A DNA stretch of 64,000 nucleotides. Origin: Scatonaster sp045598705 (GTDB lineage Bacteria > Bacillota > Clostridia > Saccharofermentanales > Saccharofermentanaceae). The notes below the pieces were generated by a model that saw nothing but the letters and a program-made list of their open reading frames with translations, had not been told where the DNA came from and made no database searches. Positions 16,142 to 25,268 of the stretch are shown here, one piece after another. Within the stretch, counting starts at the first letter, position 1; each line of letters opens with the position of its first letter. The stretch covers positions 30,726 to 94,725 of the forward strand of contig JAZLMM010000049.1 in assembly GCA_045598705.1 (NCBI GenBank), read 5' to 3'. A program made the translations under genes and the position numbers.

Positions 16142-17371
16142 TTAGAAAATACGAATAACACTTCGCACCTCGTCGAAGTTCTGAATACCGATTGCCAATT
16201 TTGCTTCATTCAAATCGCCATTCTTACCAAGAATGACAGCCTTCTCACCTTCTGCTTCATAGACACAAGGCTGGCAGGAAATACCTGGGAATGCACCTTC
16301 TATCGCATCATCCGATACCGAATCCGGCAGACGAAGGAGTACAGATACCGTATGTTCTTCAATAGGAGTCAGCACGGAATCTGAAGTCTCATACCAACGT
16401 GTCACATGTGCATGACCGTTCTCATGCGCAACTGCATCCATCACATCACCCACGACGGCAGAAGCTGTCGCAAGTTTTCCGGCACCCTGGCCATAGAACA
16501 TTGCATCGCCGACAGCATTACCGGTCACCATAATGGCATTGAACACATCGTTCGCACAAGCAAGCGGATGAGACTTCGAAACGAGGTGCGGCGCAACATA
16601 TGCGAACTTGCCCTCATCCGAATTCTCGAAGATCGCCAGAAGCTTAATGGAAGCATTCATCTCCTTGGCATACTCCATGTCTTTGGTTGTAATTGCCGTA
16701 ATACCTACGGTAAAAAGACTTGTCGGGTCAACATATGCGCCATCCATTGCGATGGTGCTAAGAATAGCAATCTTTCTCTGCGCATCGATTCCGTCGATAT
16801 CTGCAGACGGGTTAGCTTCTGCATAGCCCTTGGCCTGTGCTTCCTTAAGGACGATATCAAAGTCCGCGCCATTCTCGGCCATCTGCGTCAGAATATAGTT
16901 TGTCGTACCATTCACGATACCGGCAATCTTCTCGATCTTATTTCCAGCCAGGCAACGATGCAACGGACGGATGATCGGAATACCACCACCCACAGAAGCT
17001 TCGAAGATATAGTTGCAGTGGTGTTCCGAAGCAATCTGCATCAGCTCAACACCATGGGTAGAAACAAGCTCCTTATTAGAAGTTACGACAGTCTTGCCAG
17101 AAGATAGTGCTAACTTAGTATATTCATAAGCAATGCGTGCACCACCGATCGTCTCCACAACTACAGAGATATCCGGATCGTTGAACACTTCGTCCTTATC
17201 GTGGGTAACAAGTGAAGCGAACGGACTATCCGGGAAATCACGGATATCCAAGATCTTCTTCACCTTCAATTCTTCACCGAGTCGGGAAGTAATCAGGTCG
17301 TGATTCATGTCAATGACTTCTGCCACACCGCAACCTACAACACCGAAACCTAAAATCGCTATATTCTTCAT
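16142..17371 (-). CDS. hom: Homoserine dehydrogenase
   Basis: About 409 residues. An N-terminal Rossmann domain with GFGVVGCGV binds NAD(P)H. The central part has the family signatures TSNKELVSTHG and the catalytic-domain segment GIVNGTTNYIL, with ADIDGIDAQRK containing the catalytic Asp/Lys region. The C-terminal 80 residues form an ACT domain for feedback control by threonine. It reduces aspartate semialdehyde to homoserine for Thr/Met synthesis. The ATG at 17371 is chosen over a GTG three codons earlier because GGGAGT sits 8 nt upstream. It is cotranscribed with the ACT protein upstream. Confidence 0.96.
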   Translation of the reverse strand: MKNIAILGFGVVGCGVAEVIDMNHDLITSRLGEELKVKKILDIRDFPDSPFASLVTHDKDEVFNDPDISVVVETIGGARIAYEYTKLALSSGKTVVTSNKELVSTHGVELMQIASEHHCNYIFEASVGGGIPIIRPLHRCLAGNKIEKIAGIVNGTTNYILTQMAENGADFDIVLKEAQAKGYAEANPSADIDGIDAQRKIAILSTIAMDGAYVDPTSLFTVGITAITTKDMEYAKEMNASIKLLAIFENSDEGKFAYVAPHLVSKSHPLACANDVFNAIMVTGNAVGDAMFYGQGAGKLATASAVVGDVMDAVAHENGHAHVTRWYETSDSVLTPIEEHTVSVLLRLPDSVSDDAIEGAFPGISCQPCVYEAEGEKAVILGKNGDLNEAKLAIGIQNFDEVRSVIRIF

Positions 17372-17376
17372 AGTCT

Positions 17377-17820
17377 TCACTCCCTAGCCATAATTCTGCA
17401 GGAACGAACTCCTGGTATTCTCTCCACTTCACGGATCAGTTCATCGATAGAACTACTCATGCGGTCGGTCTCCATAGAAACTGAGACATCCGCCAGTCCA
17501 TTGATTGGAATGTTCTGATTGATAGTCAGGATATTTCCCTTGACGAAAGCAATGCATTGGATAATGCCGGCCAGAATCCCTGGAAAATTCTCAACAGCCA
17601 CGATCAACGTGACGATCTTTCCCTGGCTCGTCTCATAGAACGGCATGACTGCTTCCTTATACTTATAATATGCGCTACGAGAAAGGCCAACCATCTTCAC
17701 TGCTTCGTTGACCGACACTACCTTGCCGGAACTCAACAGACGCTTCGCATCCATTACCTTCACAAATACCTCAGGTAATACATCTGCTTTCACAAGCAAA
17801 TACTCGTAACTCTCAGCCAT
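17377..17820 (-). CDS. ACT-domain regulatory protein (PheB/UPF0735 type)
   Basis: 147 residues: an N-terminal helical part resembling a short helix-turn-helix (VNEAVKMVGLSRSAYYKYKEAV) and a C-terminal ACT domain (VTLIVAVENFPGILAGI). Proteins of this family sit next to hom in many Bacillota and probably bind an amino acid. The start is the ATG at 17820 with GAGG upstream. Its stop lies 5 bp before the hom start. Acting as an amino-acid-responsive regulator of the unit is inferred. Confidence 0.9.
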   Translation of the reverse strand: MAESYEYLLVKADVLPEVFVKVMDAKRLLSSGKVVSVNEAVKMVGLSRSAYYKYKEAVMPFYETSQGKIVTLIVAVENFPGILAGIIQCIAFVKGNILTINQNIPINGLADVSVSMETDRMSSSIDELIREVERIPGVRSCRIMARE

Positions 17821-17867
17821 ACACATCCTCGATTAGAAGAAAATCTCCCGCCAGAAATGTCCGCGGT

Positions 17868-17887
17868 GCGTGTACAAGTGTACACGC
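17868..17887. promoter_or_regulatory. Inverted repeat upstream of ACT/hom unit
   Basis: GCGTGTAC (17868-17875) and GTACACGC (17880-17887) form a perfect 8-bp inverted repeat with a 4-nt centre, 48 bp before the ACT-protein start and just after the rdgB stop. No T-run follows on either strand, so an operator is as likely as a hairpin. Confidence 0.5.
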
Positions 17888-17898
17888 GTGAAAGTATA

Positions 17899-18489
17899 TC
17901 ACGATTGCTTCAAAATGGCAAGCATCGAACGCAACGCCTTACCACGGTGGCTGATTGCATTCTTCTCTTCATCTGGGATTTCTGCCGTCGTATGACCAAT
18001 CTCCGGCACATAGAAGATCGGGTCATAGCCGAATCCATTATCGCCTCTTGGTGCGTCGAGCAGCACGCCGTCGCACTGTTCTTTGACCACGAAGTGGGAA
18101 CCATCCGGACGAACGACTGCGATGGCGCACACGAAGTGGGCCGTCCACTGCTCCTTCGGTACGTCCTTCAACATCTCCCAGATCTTCTCAAACTTCTCGG
18201 GATAGGTGGAATCTACACCGCAGAAACGTGCAGAATACACACCCGGCGCACCACCCAACGCATCAATACAGATGCCAGAATCATCCGCCATGACATATCC
18301 GCCCACTTCCTTATGGATTGCTGTCGCCTTGATGAGCGCATTCCCTTCGAATGTGTCCGCATCCTCAACGATATCCGTGTGAATACCGATGCTCTCCATA
18401 CCGACGATCTCGAATGGGAACTCTGCAAGGATCTCCTGGATCTCATGGATCTTATCTTTATTCTTACTTGCTACGAGAAATCTTTCCAT
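17899..18489 (-). CDS. rdgB: XTP/dITP diphosphatase (RdgB/HAM1)
   Basis: 196 residues. Hydrolyses non-canonical purine nucleoside triphosphates (dITP, XTP) to monophosphates. Visible family motifs: ASKNKDKIHEIQ at the start, DTFEGNALIKA, MADDSGICIDALGGAPGVYSAR (active-site region), GFGYDPIF and ISHRGKAL near the end. The ATG at 18489 has SD GAGAGA. It is downstream of the M3 peptidase and rRNA methyltransferase genes. Confidence 0.96.
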   Translation of the reverse strand: MERFLVASKNKDKIHEIQEILAEFPFEIVGMESIGIHTDIVEDADTFEGNALIKATAIHKEVGGYVMADDSGICIDALGGAPGVYSARFCGVDSTYPEKFEKIWEMLKDVPKEQWTAHFVCAIAVVRPDGSHFVVKEQCDGVLLDAPRGDNGFGYDPIFYVPEIGHTTAEIPDEEKNAISHRGKALRSMLAILKQS

Positions 18490-18535
18490 TGCTTCTCTCT
18501 CTCCTATCAAACATAAAATTCGCTAAATCAATTCA

Positions 18536-19969
18536 TTAGCCCATCAAGCGCCAAGCCTTCGGGTAAGCATTCTTCAATACTGAGCCTGTCACCTTCGCAA
18601 ATCCCAACGGAAAATCTTCACAGGCGACCACAATATTCTCCCCATCATCGAGCAGTGCCATCTCTTCCTCTGTCAGAGAGATCGTCTCACAACGAAGATA
18701 TCGGATCAACCGCTCATCTTCTCTTCCCAACGCCAGGAATCTGGACGGACGGATCTTCTCCTTATTCAACTCCAGTGCCAACGCCTGAGACGGAACGAAT
18801 ACACGTCCTTTGGCCGTTTCTTTGATTTCGCCGGGAAAATCACCCATCTTCACTACTTTGAGATGGGAGAACAGTGACTCCGCGACCGGCATCAGGTGGA
18901 CCTTATCCTTATGAAGCACAAACTGCTCACGAATCTTCTTCACATAGGCATCCGCTGCTTCATCGTTCAGAAGTCCTTTCATGAACTGCTCGTAACATTC
19001 ACGTGCTTTTACGAAAGTAAAATTAGTAGAAGATTCAGGTTTCGTGGATTTTCTCGAATCGTCTTCACGTTCACCTTTCTTATGAAGATGCACGCAGAAA
19101 TGTCCTTCGCCGGATGTGCGGTGTGGCCAGATGCGCATCATGCCCTCCGGATCATGCGACACGCAGGTCAGTTCACGGTGTGAGATGATCTCATAATCAG
19201 AATGAGTCGCCAGGAAATCATGGATCCGTTCCTCATCCTCTGCTTCACCGAAAGTACATGTTGAATAGACAATGTCACCACCTTGCATCAGCATCTCATC
19301 CGCATAGCCGAGGATCGCCGTCTGAATCGGAACACAACTGTCCGGTCCGAACTTCTCCCAACTCTTCGGCGCGAAAGGATCTCTTCGGAACATACCTTCG
19401 CCGGAACAAGGCGCATCGATAATGATACGATGGAAGAATCCCTTGAAATTCTTCACCATGTTCTTCGGATCCTCATTCAGGATCACCACATTATCCGCGC
19501 CGGCGCGCTCCAGATTACGAAGCAGCGCACGGGAACGTTCTGCATTGATCTCGTTGGCCACCAGAAGCCCCTCACCCTGAAGATCTTCCGCGATTCGGGT
19601 CGCCTTGCCTCCTGGGGCCGCGCACATATCTAAGATAAACTCTCCAGGTTTCGTACCGATGATTGAAGCCGGAAGCATCGCCGAAGGTTCCTGAATATAG
19701 TAGGCACCCGCATGGTAGTAGGGATCTTTTCCCAAGGAAACATCCGGCGTATAGAACCCTCCGTCGCACCAGGTCACAGCTTCGGTCTCCATCTCCATCT
19801 TCGCCATCAGCGAAGCATAGTCGGAAGACTTCACCTTCAGACGATTCCAGCGAATACCATGTACCGCCGGCTGTTCATAGGACACGAGGAACTTGGCTTC
19901 CTCATCTTGAAGTCCCTGTTCCTTGAAGTACTGATGCATTCTTGTTAGAAAAGCTTCTGGAAGTTTCAT
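18536..19969 (-). CDS. RsmF/NOL1-NOP2 family rRNA cytosine-C5 methyltransferase
   Basis: 477 residues. SAM-binding motif DMCAAPGGKATR, catalytic DAPCSGEGMFRRDP and YSTCTFGEAEDEE with the two Cys used by m5C methyltransferases, then a C-terminal RNA-binding region of about 170 residues of the RsmF type (GRVFVPSQALAL...). It likely methylates one cytosine of 16S rRNA; the position is not determined here. Its ATG overlaps the stop of the M3 peptidase gene (ATGA), so the two are translationally coupled. Confidence 0.93.
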   Translation of the reverse strand: MKLPEAFLTRMHQYFKEQGLQDEEAKFLVSYEQPAVHGIRWNRLKVKSSDYASLMAKMEMETEAVTWCDGGFYTPDVSLGKDPYYHAGAYYIQEPSAMLPASIIGTKPGEFILDMCAAPGGKATRIAEDLQGEGLLVANEINAERSRALLRNLERAGADNVVILNEDPKNMVKNFKGFFHRIIIDAPCSGEGMFRRDPFAPKSWEKFGPDSCVPIQTAILGYADEMLMQGGDIVYSTCTFGEAEDEERIHDFLATHSDYEIISHRELTCVSHDPEGMMRIWPHRTSGEGHFCVHLHKKGEREDDSRKSTKPESSTNFTFVKARECYEQFMKGLLNDEAADAYVKKIREQFVLHKDKVHLMPVAESLFSHLKVVKMGDFPGEIKETAKGRVFVPSQALALELNKEKIRPSRFLALGREDERLIRYLRCETISLTEEEMALLDDGENIVVACEDFPLGFAKVTGSVLKNAYPKAWRLMG

Positions 19970-21669
19970 AAGTTCAAATAATCACACACCTGATATGCAA
20001 GTTTCTTCATGACATCTACGGAGAATGGAGACTCAAGTCCTGAGCTCTCCACAAGGTCGATCAACGTCTTCGTACCACCTGCGGAGCATAGATGATCGTA
20101 GATGGTCATGGCTTTCTTCGTATTCTTACGGGAGAGATCCCATAGCTGCAGCGCACAGACTTGGGCCAGACAGTAATCGATATAGTAGAAAGGAGACGTG
20201 AAGATATGTTCCTTCTTCATCCAAGCGCCACCCGGTTCATAGAATGGGTCATTGTCATAGTCGATATCTGGCTGATACTTCTTCTCCAGTCTCCGCCATG
20301 TCGCATGACGTTCCTCCGGCGTCATATCCGGATTCGCATAGACCTCATGCTGGAACTCATCGACAAGACATCCATAAGGCAGGAAAAGAAGTGCTAAAGT
20401 CATATGCTGTTCACGATAAGCGTCTGCCGATTCACCAAAGAACATCTCCATATAAGGATAAGATAGATACTCCATTGCAGTAGAATGAATCTCGCAGGCT
20501 TCCAGTGTCGGAGACAGACATTCGATAAACTGAGAGGAGTCAATGCTTCGCAGCGCAGCATATGCATGACCGGACTCATGGACCATTGTGGCCACATCGT
20601 CGGAAGTCTCGTTTGCATTCATGAGAATATATGGAATACCGTAGTCCAGAATTGATGCACAGTAACCACCTGTCGCCTTATTCTGTCGGGAGAAGAGGTC
20701 CATGAAGTCATGCTCACCCAATACTTGGAAGAAGCTTGGTTCCTTTGAGAACATCTTCGCAAACATCTGGCATCCTGTACGGAAGTACTCTTCCTTCGGA
20801 ATATTCGGTTTGGGATTACCATGTACGAAGAGACATGGTAAATCATAGTAGTAGAGCTTATCTACATCCAATCTCTTCTTCTGAAGACGACGGATCTCTG
20901 AAGTGATTGGAACGATATACTTCACTACATTATCACGGAAGGTCTTCACCTGTTCCGCATCGTAGTCGTAGCGCTCCATGCGTTTATAACCCAGTTCGAC
21001 GAAGTCTTTGAAACCCAGTTTATTCGCAATCGAAGTACGAATATGTACCATCTTGTCATAGATTTCGTCGAACTTGCCCTTGTTGGACATATAGTAATTC
21101 GAAACAGCCTGATGTGCTTCTTTGCGGACCTCTCGATCGGTCGACTCAAGGAATGGTGTCATGGTCGAGATCGTCTGATGCTTACCTTCGAAGAGAATAT
21201 CAGCTTCCGAGAGGATCTGACTATACTCCGTCTCCAGGGAGCTCTCCTCGCCCAATTCCTCTAGCACTTCAGAACTTACGATATCACGCTGATTCAGCGT
21301 CTTCCGAAAGATCATAGGACCGAAGCGTTCTTCCAACAGTGGACGAATTTCAGAATGAAGCAGTGCGGCATATACACCCGCAGACAATTCCGAGATGACT
21401 GGATAGTTCTCATCGAAGAAATCAATCTCGTCGATCCAGAACTGATCTGCAGTATCTAAGTCGTGACGAATCATACAAACCGTACAAGCTGTGTCAAAAG
21501 CACTCATCTCACGTTCGAAATTCATAATGGCTGCCTCGACCACCTCCGGATCACGGGCGGCCATCAACTTCAGTCTGGTACTCATGGCACATTCGCGAAA
21601 TTCCTGTATGGAAGGTCGCACGTACTTAATCTCCGAGAAATTCGGCATCTTCATATTATCGTCAGACAT
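19966..21669 (-). CDS. M3 family oligoendopeptidase
   Basis: 567-residue zinc metallopeptidase. The HExxH motif is in MVHESGHAYA; the downstream third-ligand Glu is probably in SPTLEACEIHS. N-terminal helical domain and C-terminal catalytic bowl are as in PepF-like enzymes. Likely a cytoplasmic oligopeptidase that finishes peptide degradation. SD GAGGTG precedes the ATG. No signal peptide. It is coupled by ATGA overlap to the rRNA methyltransferase gene. Confidence 0.94.
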   Translation of the reverse strand: MSDDNMKMPNFSEIKYVRPSIQEFRECAMSTRLKLMAARDPEVVEAAIMNFEREMSAFDTACTVCMIRHDLDTADQFWIDEIDFFDENYPVISELSAGVYAALLHSEIRPLLEERFGPMIFRKTLNQRDIVSSEVLEELGEESSLETEYSQILSEADILFEGKHQTISTMTPFLESTDREVRKEAHQAVSNYYMSNKGKFDEIYDKMVHIRTSIANKLGFKDFVELGYKRMERYDYDAEQVKTFRDNVVKYIVPITSEIRRLQKKRLDVDKLYYYDLPCLFVHGNPKPNIPKEEYFRTGCQMFAKMFSKEPSFFQVLGEHDFMDLFSRQNKATGGYCASILDYGIPYILMNANETSDDVATMVHESGHAYAALRSIDSSQFIECLSPTLEACEIHSTAMEYLSYPYMEMFFGESADAYREQHMTLALLFLPYGCLVDEFQHEVYANPDMTPEERHATWRRLEKKYQPDIDYDNDPFYEPGGAWMKKEHIFTSPFYYIDYCLAQVCALQLWDLSRKNTKKAMTIYDHLCSAGGTKTLIDLVESSGLESPFSVDVMKKLAYQVCDYLNL

Positions 21670-21712
21670 GTTTCACCTCTGATATAGGAAATCGAATCCG
21701 AAAGAGAAACGA

Positions 21713-23446
21713 TTACATCTGTTCTACAACGGAAATACCGAGCAGATAAGTACCTGCCTCGATTGCATTGCAGACGCACTCACAAAGCGCAAGTCTTGCA
21801 CGTTTCAGCTCTTCATCCTCACCGGACAGGATCGAACAGTTGTTATAGAAGCGGTTATATGATCTTGCAATCTGGCTCACTGCACGTGAGATCATGAACG
21901 GCTCATTGCTACCTTCCGCCTTGCGAATAGCCTCTGGGAACTCTGCGATCATCTTCGCGCAGGCAAATTCCTCATCACCTGTCAACTTGTTGAGGACTTC
22001 ACTTCCTGCTTCAGCCGGAAGGATACCCTGACCTGCTGCTTTACGAAGAATCGAACGGGTACGTGCATAGGTATAAATGAGATACGGAGCGGTATCGCCT
22101 TCGAAGTCCAGCATCTGATCCCATGAGAATACGATGTCACGCTCACGTCCTGCCTTCACATAGGTATAAATCACCGCACCCAGACCAACCTTCTCGGCAA
22201 TCTCACGAAGCTGCTCATCATTCATATCTGAATTTCTTGTTTCGGCATTGGCCTTGATGAGCTCATAGGTCTTGGCTACACTCTCATCGAGCAATTCTTC
22301 GAGAAGGACGATATTACCGTCACGTGTTGAGAACTTCATGTTCTGGAACTTGACAAGACCGAATCCGACATGCTCGCACTTATCCGCACAAGCGTAACCC
22401 GCCTTCTTCAGCGTTGAGAATACCTGCTTAAAGTGCAGTGCCTGTGGAATACCTACGACATAGATATTCTTATCGAAGTGATAGTGCTCATCTCGATAGA
22501 GGATAGCCGCCAGATCACGTGTACCATAGATGGTAGTACCATCGCTCTTCAGGATGATGCAAGGTGGAACACCATACTCTTCCAGATCAACGACCTGTGC
22601 ACCTTCACTTTCCACAAGGAGATTCTTCTCCTTGAGCATCGCAACGACTTCATCAGCCATCTTCGCATAATAGGACTCACCGTTATAGTTATCGAACTTC
22701 ACGCCCATACGGTCATATAGCTGATTGAAGACTATCAAGGACATATCGCGGAACTTCTGCCAGAGTGTCACTTCTTCTTCACAACCGTCTTCCAACTTCT
22801 TGAAGTTCTCACGCGCACTAGTCGTCAGGGATGGATCATTCTTCTCTTCCTCATGGAACTTCACGTAGATTCGGAGCAGTTCTTTGATTGGATCTTCTTC
22901 AAGTGCGGATTCATCTCCCCATAGACGATACGCAGTAATCAACTTACCAAACTGTGTGCCGTAGTCACCTAGGTGATTCATACGAACCACCTTATATCCA
23001 AGTTTCTCATAGATACGAGCAAGTGAATGTCCGATTACGGTGGTAAAAGCATGTCCGACGTGGAACGGCTTTGCGATATTCGGAGAAGAGTACTCAACGA
23101 TGATGGTCTTTCCTTCGCCTTCCGAAGACTGACCATATGCAGTACCCGCTGTCTTGACTTCAGACAGGATCGCACGTGCAAACGCGCCACGATCCACGAA
23201 GAAATTGAGATACGGTCCCTTCGCCTCGATACGGCTGAAACAGGAATCATTCAGGCGCTCATCAGCAGCAAGATCAGCTGCAATCATATTCGGGGCCTTA
23301 TGCATCGTCTTTGCAAGTGCAAAGCACGGAAATGCAAAATCACCCATGTCGTCTTGCGGTGGAATCTCCACCAGTTTATTCACGGTCTCAAAGTCCAGAC
23401 CGGTTGCCTCAGAAACCTTAGTCGCCACAGTTTTTCTAAAATCCAT
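21713..23446 (-). CDS. argS: Arginyl-tRNA synthetase
   Basis: 577 residues. Class I signature in NIAKPFHVGHAFTTVIG, NHLGDYGTQFGKL typical of ArgRS, MKFSTRDGN in place of KMSKS, and the C-terminal anticodon-binding helical domain with ARSYNRFYNNCSIL. The N-terminal Add1 domain for tRNA D-loop recognition is present. SD GGAGA precedes the ATG. The upstream 130 bp are shared with the divergent MraY-like gene and contain a minus-strand TATAAT. No T-box structure is visible. Confidence 0.97.
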   Translation of the reverse strand: MDFRKTVATKVSEATGLDFETVNKLVEIPPQDDMGDFAFPCFALAKTMHKAPNMIAADLAADERLNDSCFSRIEAKGPYLNFFVDRGAFARAILSEVKTAGTAYGQSSEGEGKTIIVEYSSPNIAKPFHVGHAFTTVIGHSLARIYEKLGYKVVRMNHLGDYGTQFGKLITAYRLWGDESALEEDPIKELLRIYVKFHEEEKNDPSLTTSARENFKKLEDGCEEEVTLWQKFRDMSLIVFNQLYDRMGVKFDNYNGESYYAKMADEVVAMLKEKNLLVESEGAQVVDLEEYGVPPCIILKSDGTTIYGTRDLAAILYRDEHYHFDKNIYVVGIPQALHFKQVFSTLKKAGYACADKCEHVGFGLVKFQNMKFSTRDGNIVLLEELLDESVAKTYELIKANAETRNSDMNDEQLREIAEKVGLGAVIYTYVKAGRERDIVFSWDQMLDFEGDTAPYLIYTYARTRSILRKAAGQGILPAEAGSEVLNKLTGDEEFACAKMIAEFPEAIRKAEGSNEPFMISRAVSQIARSYNRFYNNCSILSGEDEELKRARLALCECVCNAIEAGTYLLGISVVEQM

Positions 23447-23575
23447 GTGTGCTTCTCCTATCTCAATCTTTTCGATTCGTTTACATTCGTCCGTATATTA
23501 TACTATATTATTGCTTTTTGTGTTATGATTGGCTCGATTAAAAAACACATATTTGCATATTAGGGGGAATTTGTC

Positions 23576-24523
23576 GTGTTCGACATTCTTTATCCATCGA
23601 AATACTGGATCATTATCGGTGCTATCATGACGGTGTTCTTTAGCTTCGTCAACTTAAGTTACTTCAAGACCAAGCTTCCTACAGACGGTGGTCGTGCTTT
23701 TGCCGTAGATGGCAAGGGTGCCAAAGGAAAGCCTACATCAGCCGGCATCATCTTCATACCGATCATGATCATGAATGTCCTCATGTTCACCCGCGTAACA
23801 TGGAAATTCGCCCTCATCTTCCCATGGGTTCTACTTGCCAGCATCTTCGGATACTTGGATGACCGCAAACCTTGGAAAGCCTTAACCAAAGGTCTGACAG
23901 ACATCATCATCTCCTTAGGATCCGGTGCATTGGCCGCTTTCCTGTTTCCAAGACATATCGTTGTACTAGCACTGGAGATCGATTTTACCGTACCGTTACC
24001 GCTTTACATCCTACTGGCAGGCATTCTCGTATGGTGTTCCATCAACTTCACAAATGCCTCCGACGGCGTGGATGGTCTCTGTGGCAGTCTTTCCATGATC
24101 TCCATCTTCGCATTCCTTCTGATGTCCAATTTCTTGGGCGCGACCTTAATGATCCCTACCATGATCTACACATTCTTGGTACTTGGCGTATATCTTTGGT
24201 TCAACTGTAATCCGAGCGAACTTCTGATGGGAGACTCCGGTTCTCAGGCTTTTGGTGTACTGCTTGCCTTCTTTGCCATGTCATCCGGTAACCCATTCTC
24301 CTACATTATCATCTGTCTCCCGATGATCTTAGATGGTGGTAGTTCTCTTTTCAAGTTGGCTGTGTGCCGTGTCACCAAGAAACAGTTCATGAAGAATATC
24401 AGAACGCCTCTTCACGATCTTTGTCGTAAGAACTGGGGATGGGTCAACCAGAAAGTCACCGAACGTTTCATGTTGATTCACATTCTGATTATCGGCATCT
24501 ACGTTGCGATTCTCGCGCTATAA
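23576..24523 (+). CDS. Divergent MraY-family phospho-sugar transferase
   Basis: 315 residues with about ten membrane segments. Members transfer a sugar-1-phosphate from UDP-sugar to a polyprenyl phosphate. Visible: the Asp pair at 95-96 (GYLDDRKP), NFTNASDGVDG (Asp163, Asp166), MGDSGSQAFG (Asp220). The region aligning with the MraY His triad keeps only the first His (TPLHDLC, His280). It starts at GTG 23576 with AGGGGGA 7 nt upstream. It is not within a division/cell-wall cluster, so it may be a paralogue for a secondary wall polymer rather than the housekeeping mraY. Confidence 0.85.
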   Translation: MFDILYPSKYWIIIGAIMTVFFSFVNLSYFKTKLPTDGGRAFAVDGKGAKGKPTSAGIIFIPIMIMNVLMFTRVTWKFALIFPWVLLASIFGYLDDRKPWKALTKGLTDIIISLGSGALAAFLFPRHIVVLALEIDFTVPLPLYILLAGILVWCSINFTNASDGVDGLCGSLSMISIFAFLLMSNFLGATLMIPTMIYTFLVLGVYLWFNCNPSELLMGDSGSQAFGVLLAFFAMSSGNPFSYIIICLPMILDGGSSLFKLAVCRVTKKQFMKNIRTPLHDLCRKNWGWVNQKVTERFMLIHILIIGIYVAILAL

Positions 24524-24547
24524 GCGAAATACCAAACGAATATAAGA

Positions 24548-24587
24548 AGAAGGTGCTGTCTCAATCTGACTTGAGACAGCACCTTCT
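24548..24587. terminator. Bidirectional terminator, 17-bp perfect stem
   Basis: AGAAGGTGCTGTCTCAA (24548-24564) pairs perfectly with 24571-24587, with a 6-nt loop. It sits between the convergent mraY-like gene and the coiled-coil gene. The core GTCTC/GAGAC recurs in other terminators of the window. Confidence 0.93.
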
Positions 24588-24590
24588 CTT

Positions 24591-25256
24591 TTAGAAATCC
24601 CAATAATCTGAATCGACGGTTTCAGAAGAGTCTTCTCTAAACTCCATCTCTTCCTGGTAATCTTCTTTCAAGATCGTCTCCTTGAAAGTCTCATTCACTT
24701 TCGGCTCATGTTTCACGCTGCCTTTCGGTGCGAAAGGGTCATCCTCAAATAGAACTTGTCCCTGAATCTCAGCCTCCGTCTCAAGCAACTCAGCCTCGGC
24801 TTCTGCTTCCTGCTGGCGTTCCAGTTCAATTCGATCTTGTTCCGCGCGTTCCGCTGCTTTGCGAGCCGCTGCACGTTCTTTGGCCTCTTGGATAGACTGT
24901 TTCCGCTCTTCATCGGATTTCGCCTGTTCCTCTTCTGCCTGCTTCTTAGCAATCTCGTCACGTTCTTCACGCAGACGACGAAGTTCTGCTGCACGTGCAT
25001 CTTCTTTCTCTTTCTGGCGCTTCTTCTGTTCTTCCACAATATCAGCAACCTGTACGCCCAATTTCTGAAGCTCCTGCTGTTCATTCTCCAAAGACTTCAG
25101 AATCTCCGCGCCGCTCATCGTATTGGTCTTACTCACTGACAATTTACTCGCATCCGGAGCAGAGAAATCAGAAGCCGCTTCTTCTATTTCGCTCATGTTC
25201 GGCAGCCGAACACTTGATGTAAATTGATATTTCTTTTGTTTCTCAGATTCACTCAT
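24591..25256 (-). CDS. Acidic coiled-coil protein of the kinase/PP2C operon
   Basis: 221 residues. A Ser-rich N-terminus is followed by a long charged coiled coil from about residue 50 to 165, rich in Glu, Arg, Lys and Ala, and an acidic C-terminal tail ending SDYWDF. No enzymatic motif and no membrane segment. It is the last gene of the operon with the PP2C phosphatase, VWA protein and kinase (12-bp gap), so it may be a scaffold or phosphorylation substrate. SD GGGAG is present. Confidence 0.75.
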   Translation of the reverse strand: MSESEKQKKYQFTSSVRLPNMSEIEEAASDFSAPDASKLSVSKTNTMSGAEILKSLENEQQELQKLGVQVADIVEEQKKRQKEKEDARAAELRRLREERDEIAKKQAEEEQAKSDEERKQSIQEAKERAAARKAAERAEQDRIELERQQEAEAEAELLETEAEIQGQVLFEDDPFAPKGSVKHEPKVNETFKETILKEDYQEEMEFREDSSETVDSDYWDF

Positions 25257-25268
25257 CTTTATCTCCCA

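Noticed and set aside
16406..17107. Plus-strand open frame of 233 codons
   Set aside because: Antisense to the homoserine dehydrogenase catalytic region, without family motifs or an SD.
17857..18516. Plus-strand open frame of 219 codons
   Set aside because: It lies fully antisense to rdgB, which has clear family motifs and an SD. The antisense frame has no recognisable motif.
23447..23575. T-box or other riboswitch before argS
   Set aside because: The argS leader is under 130 bp, shared with a divergent gene, and shows no T-box sequence or antiterminator hairpin.
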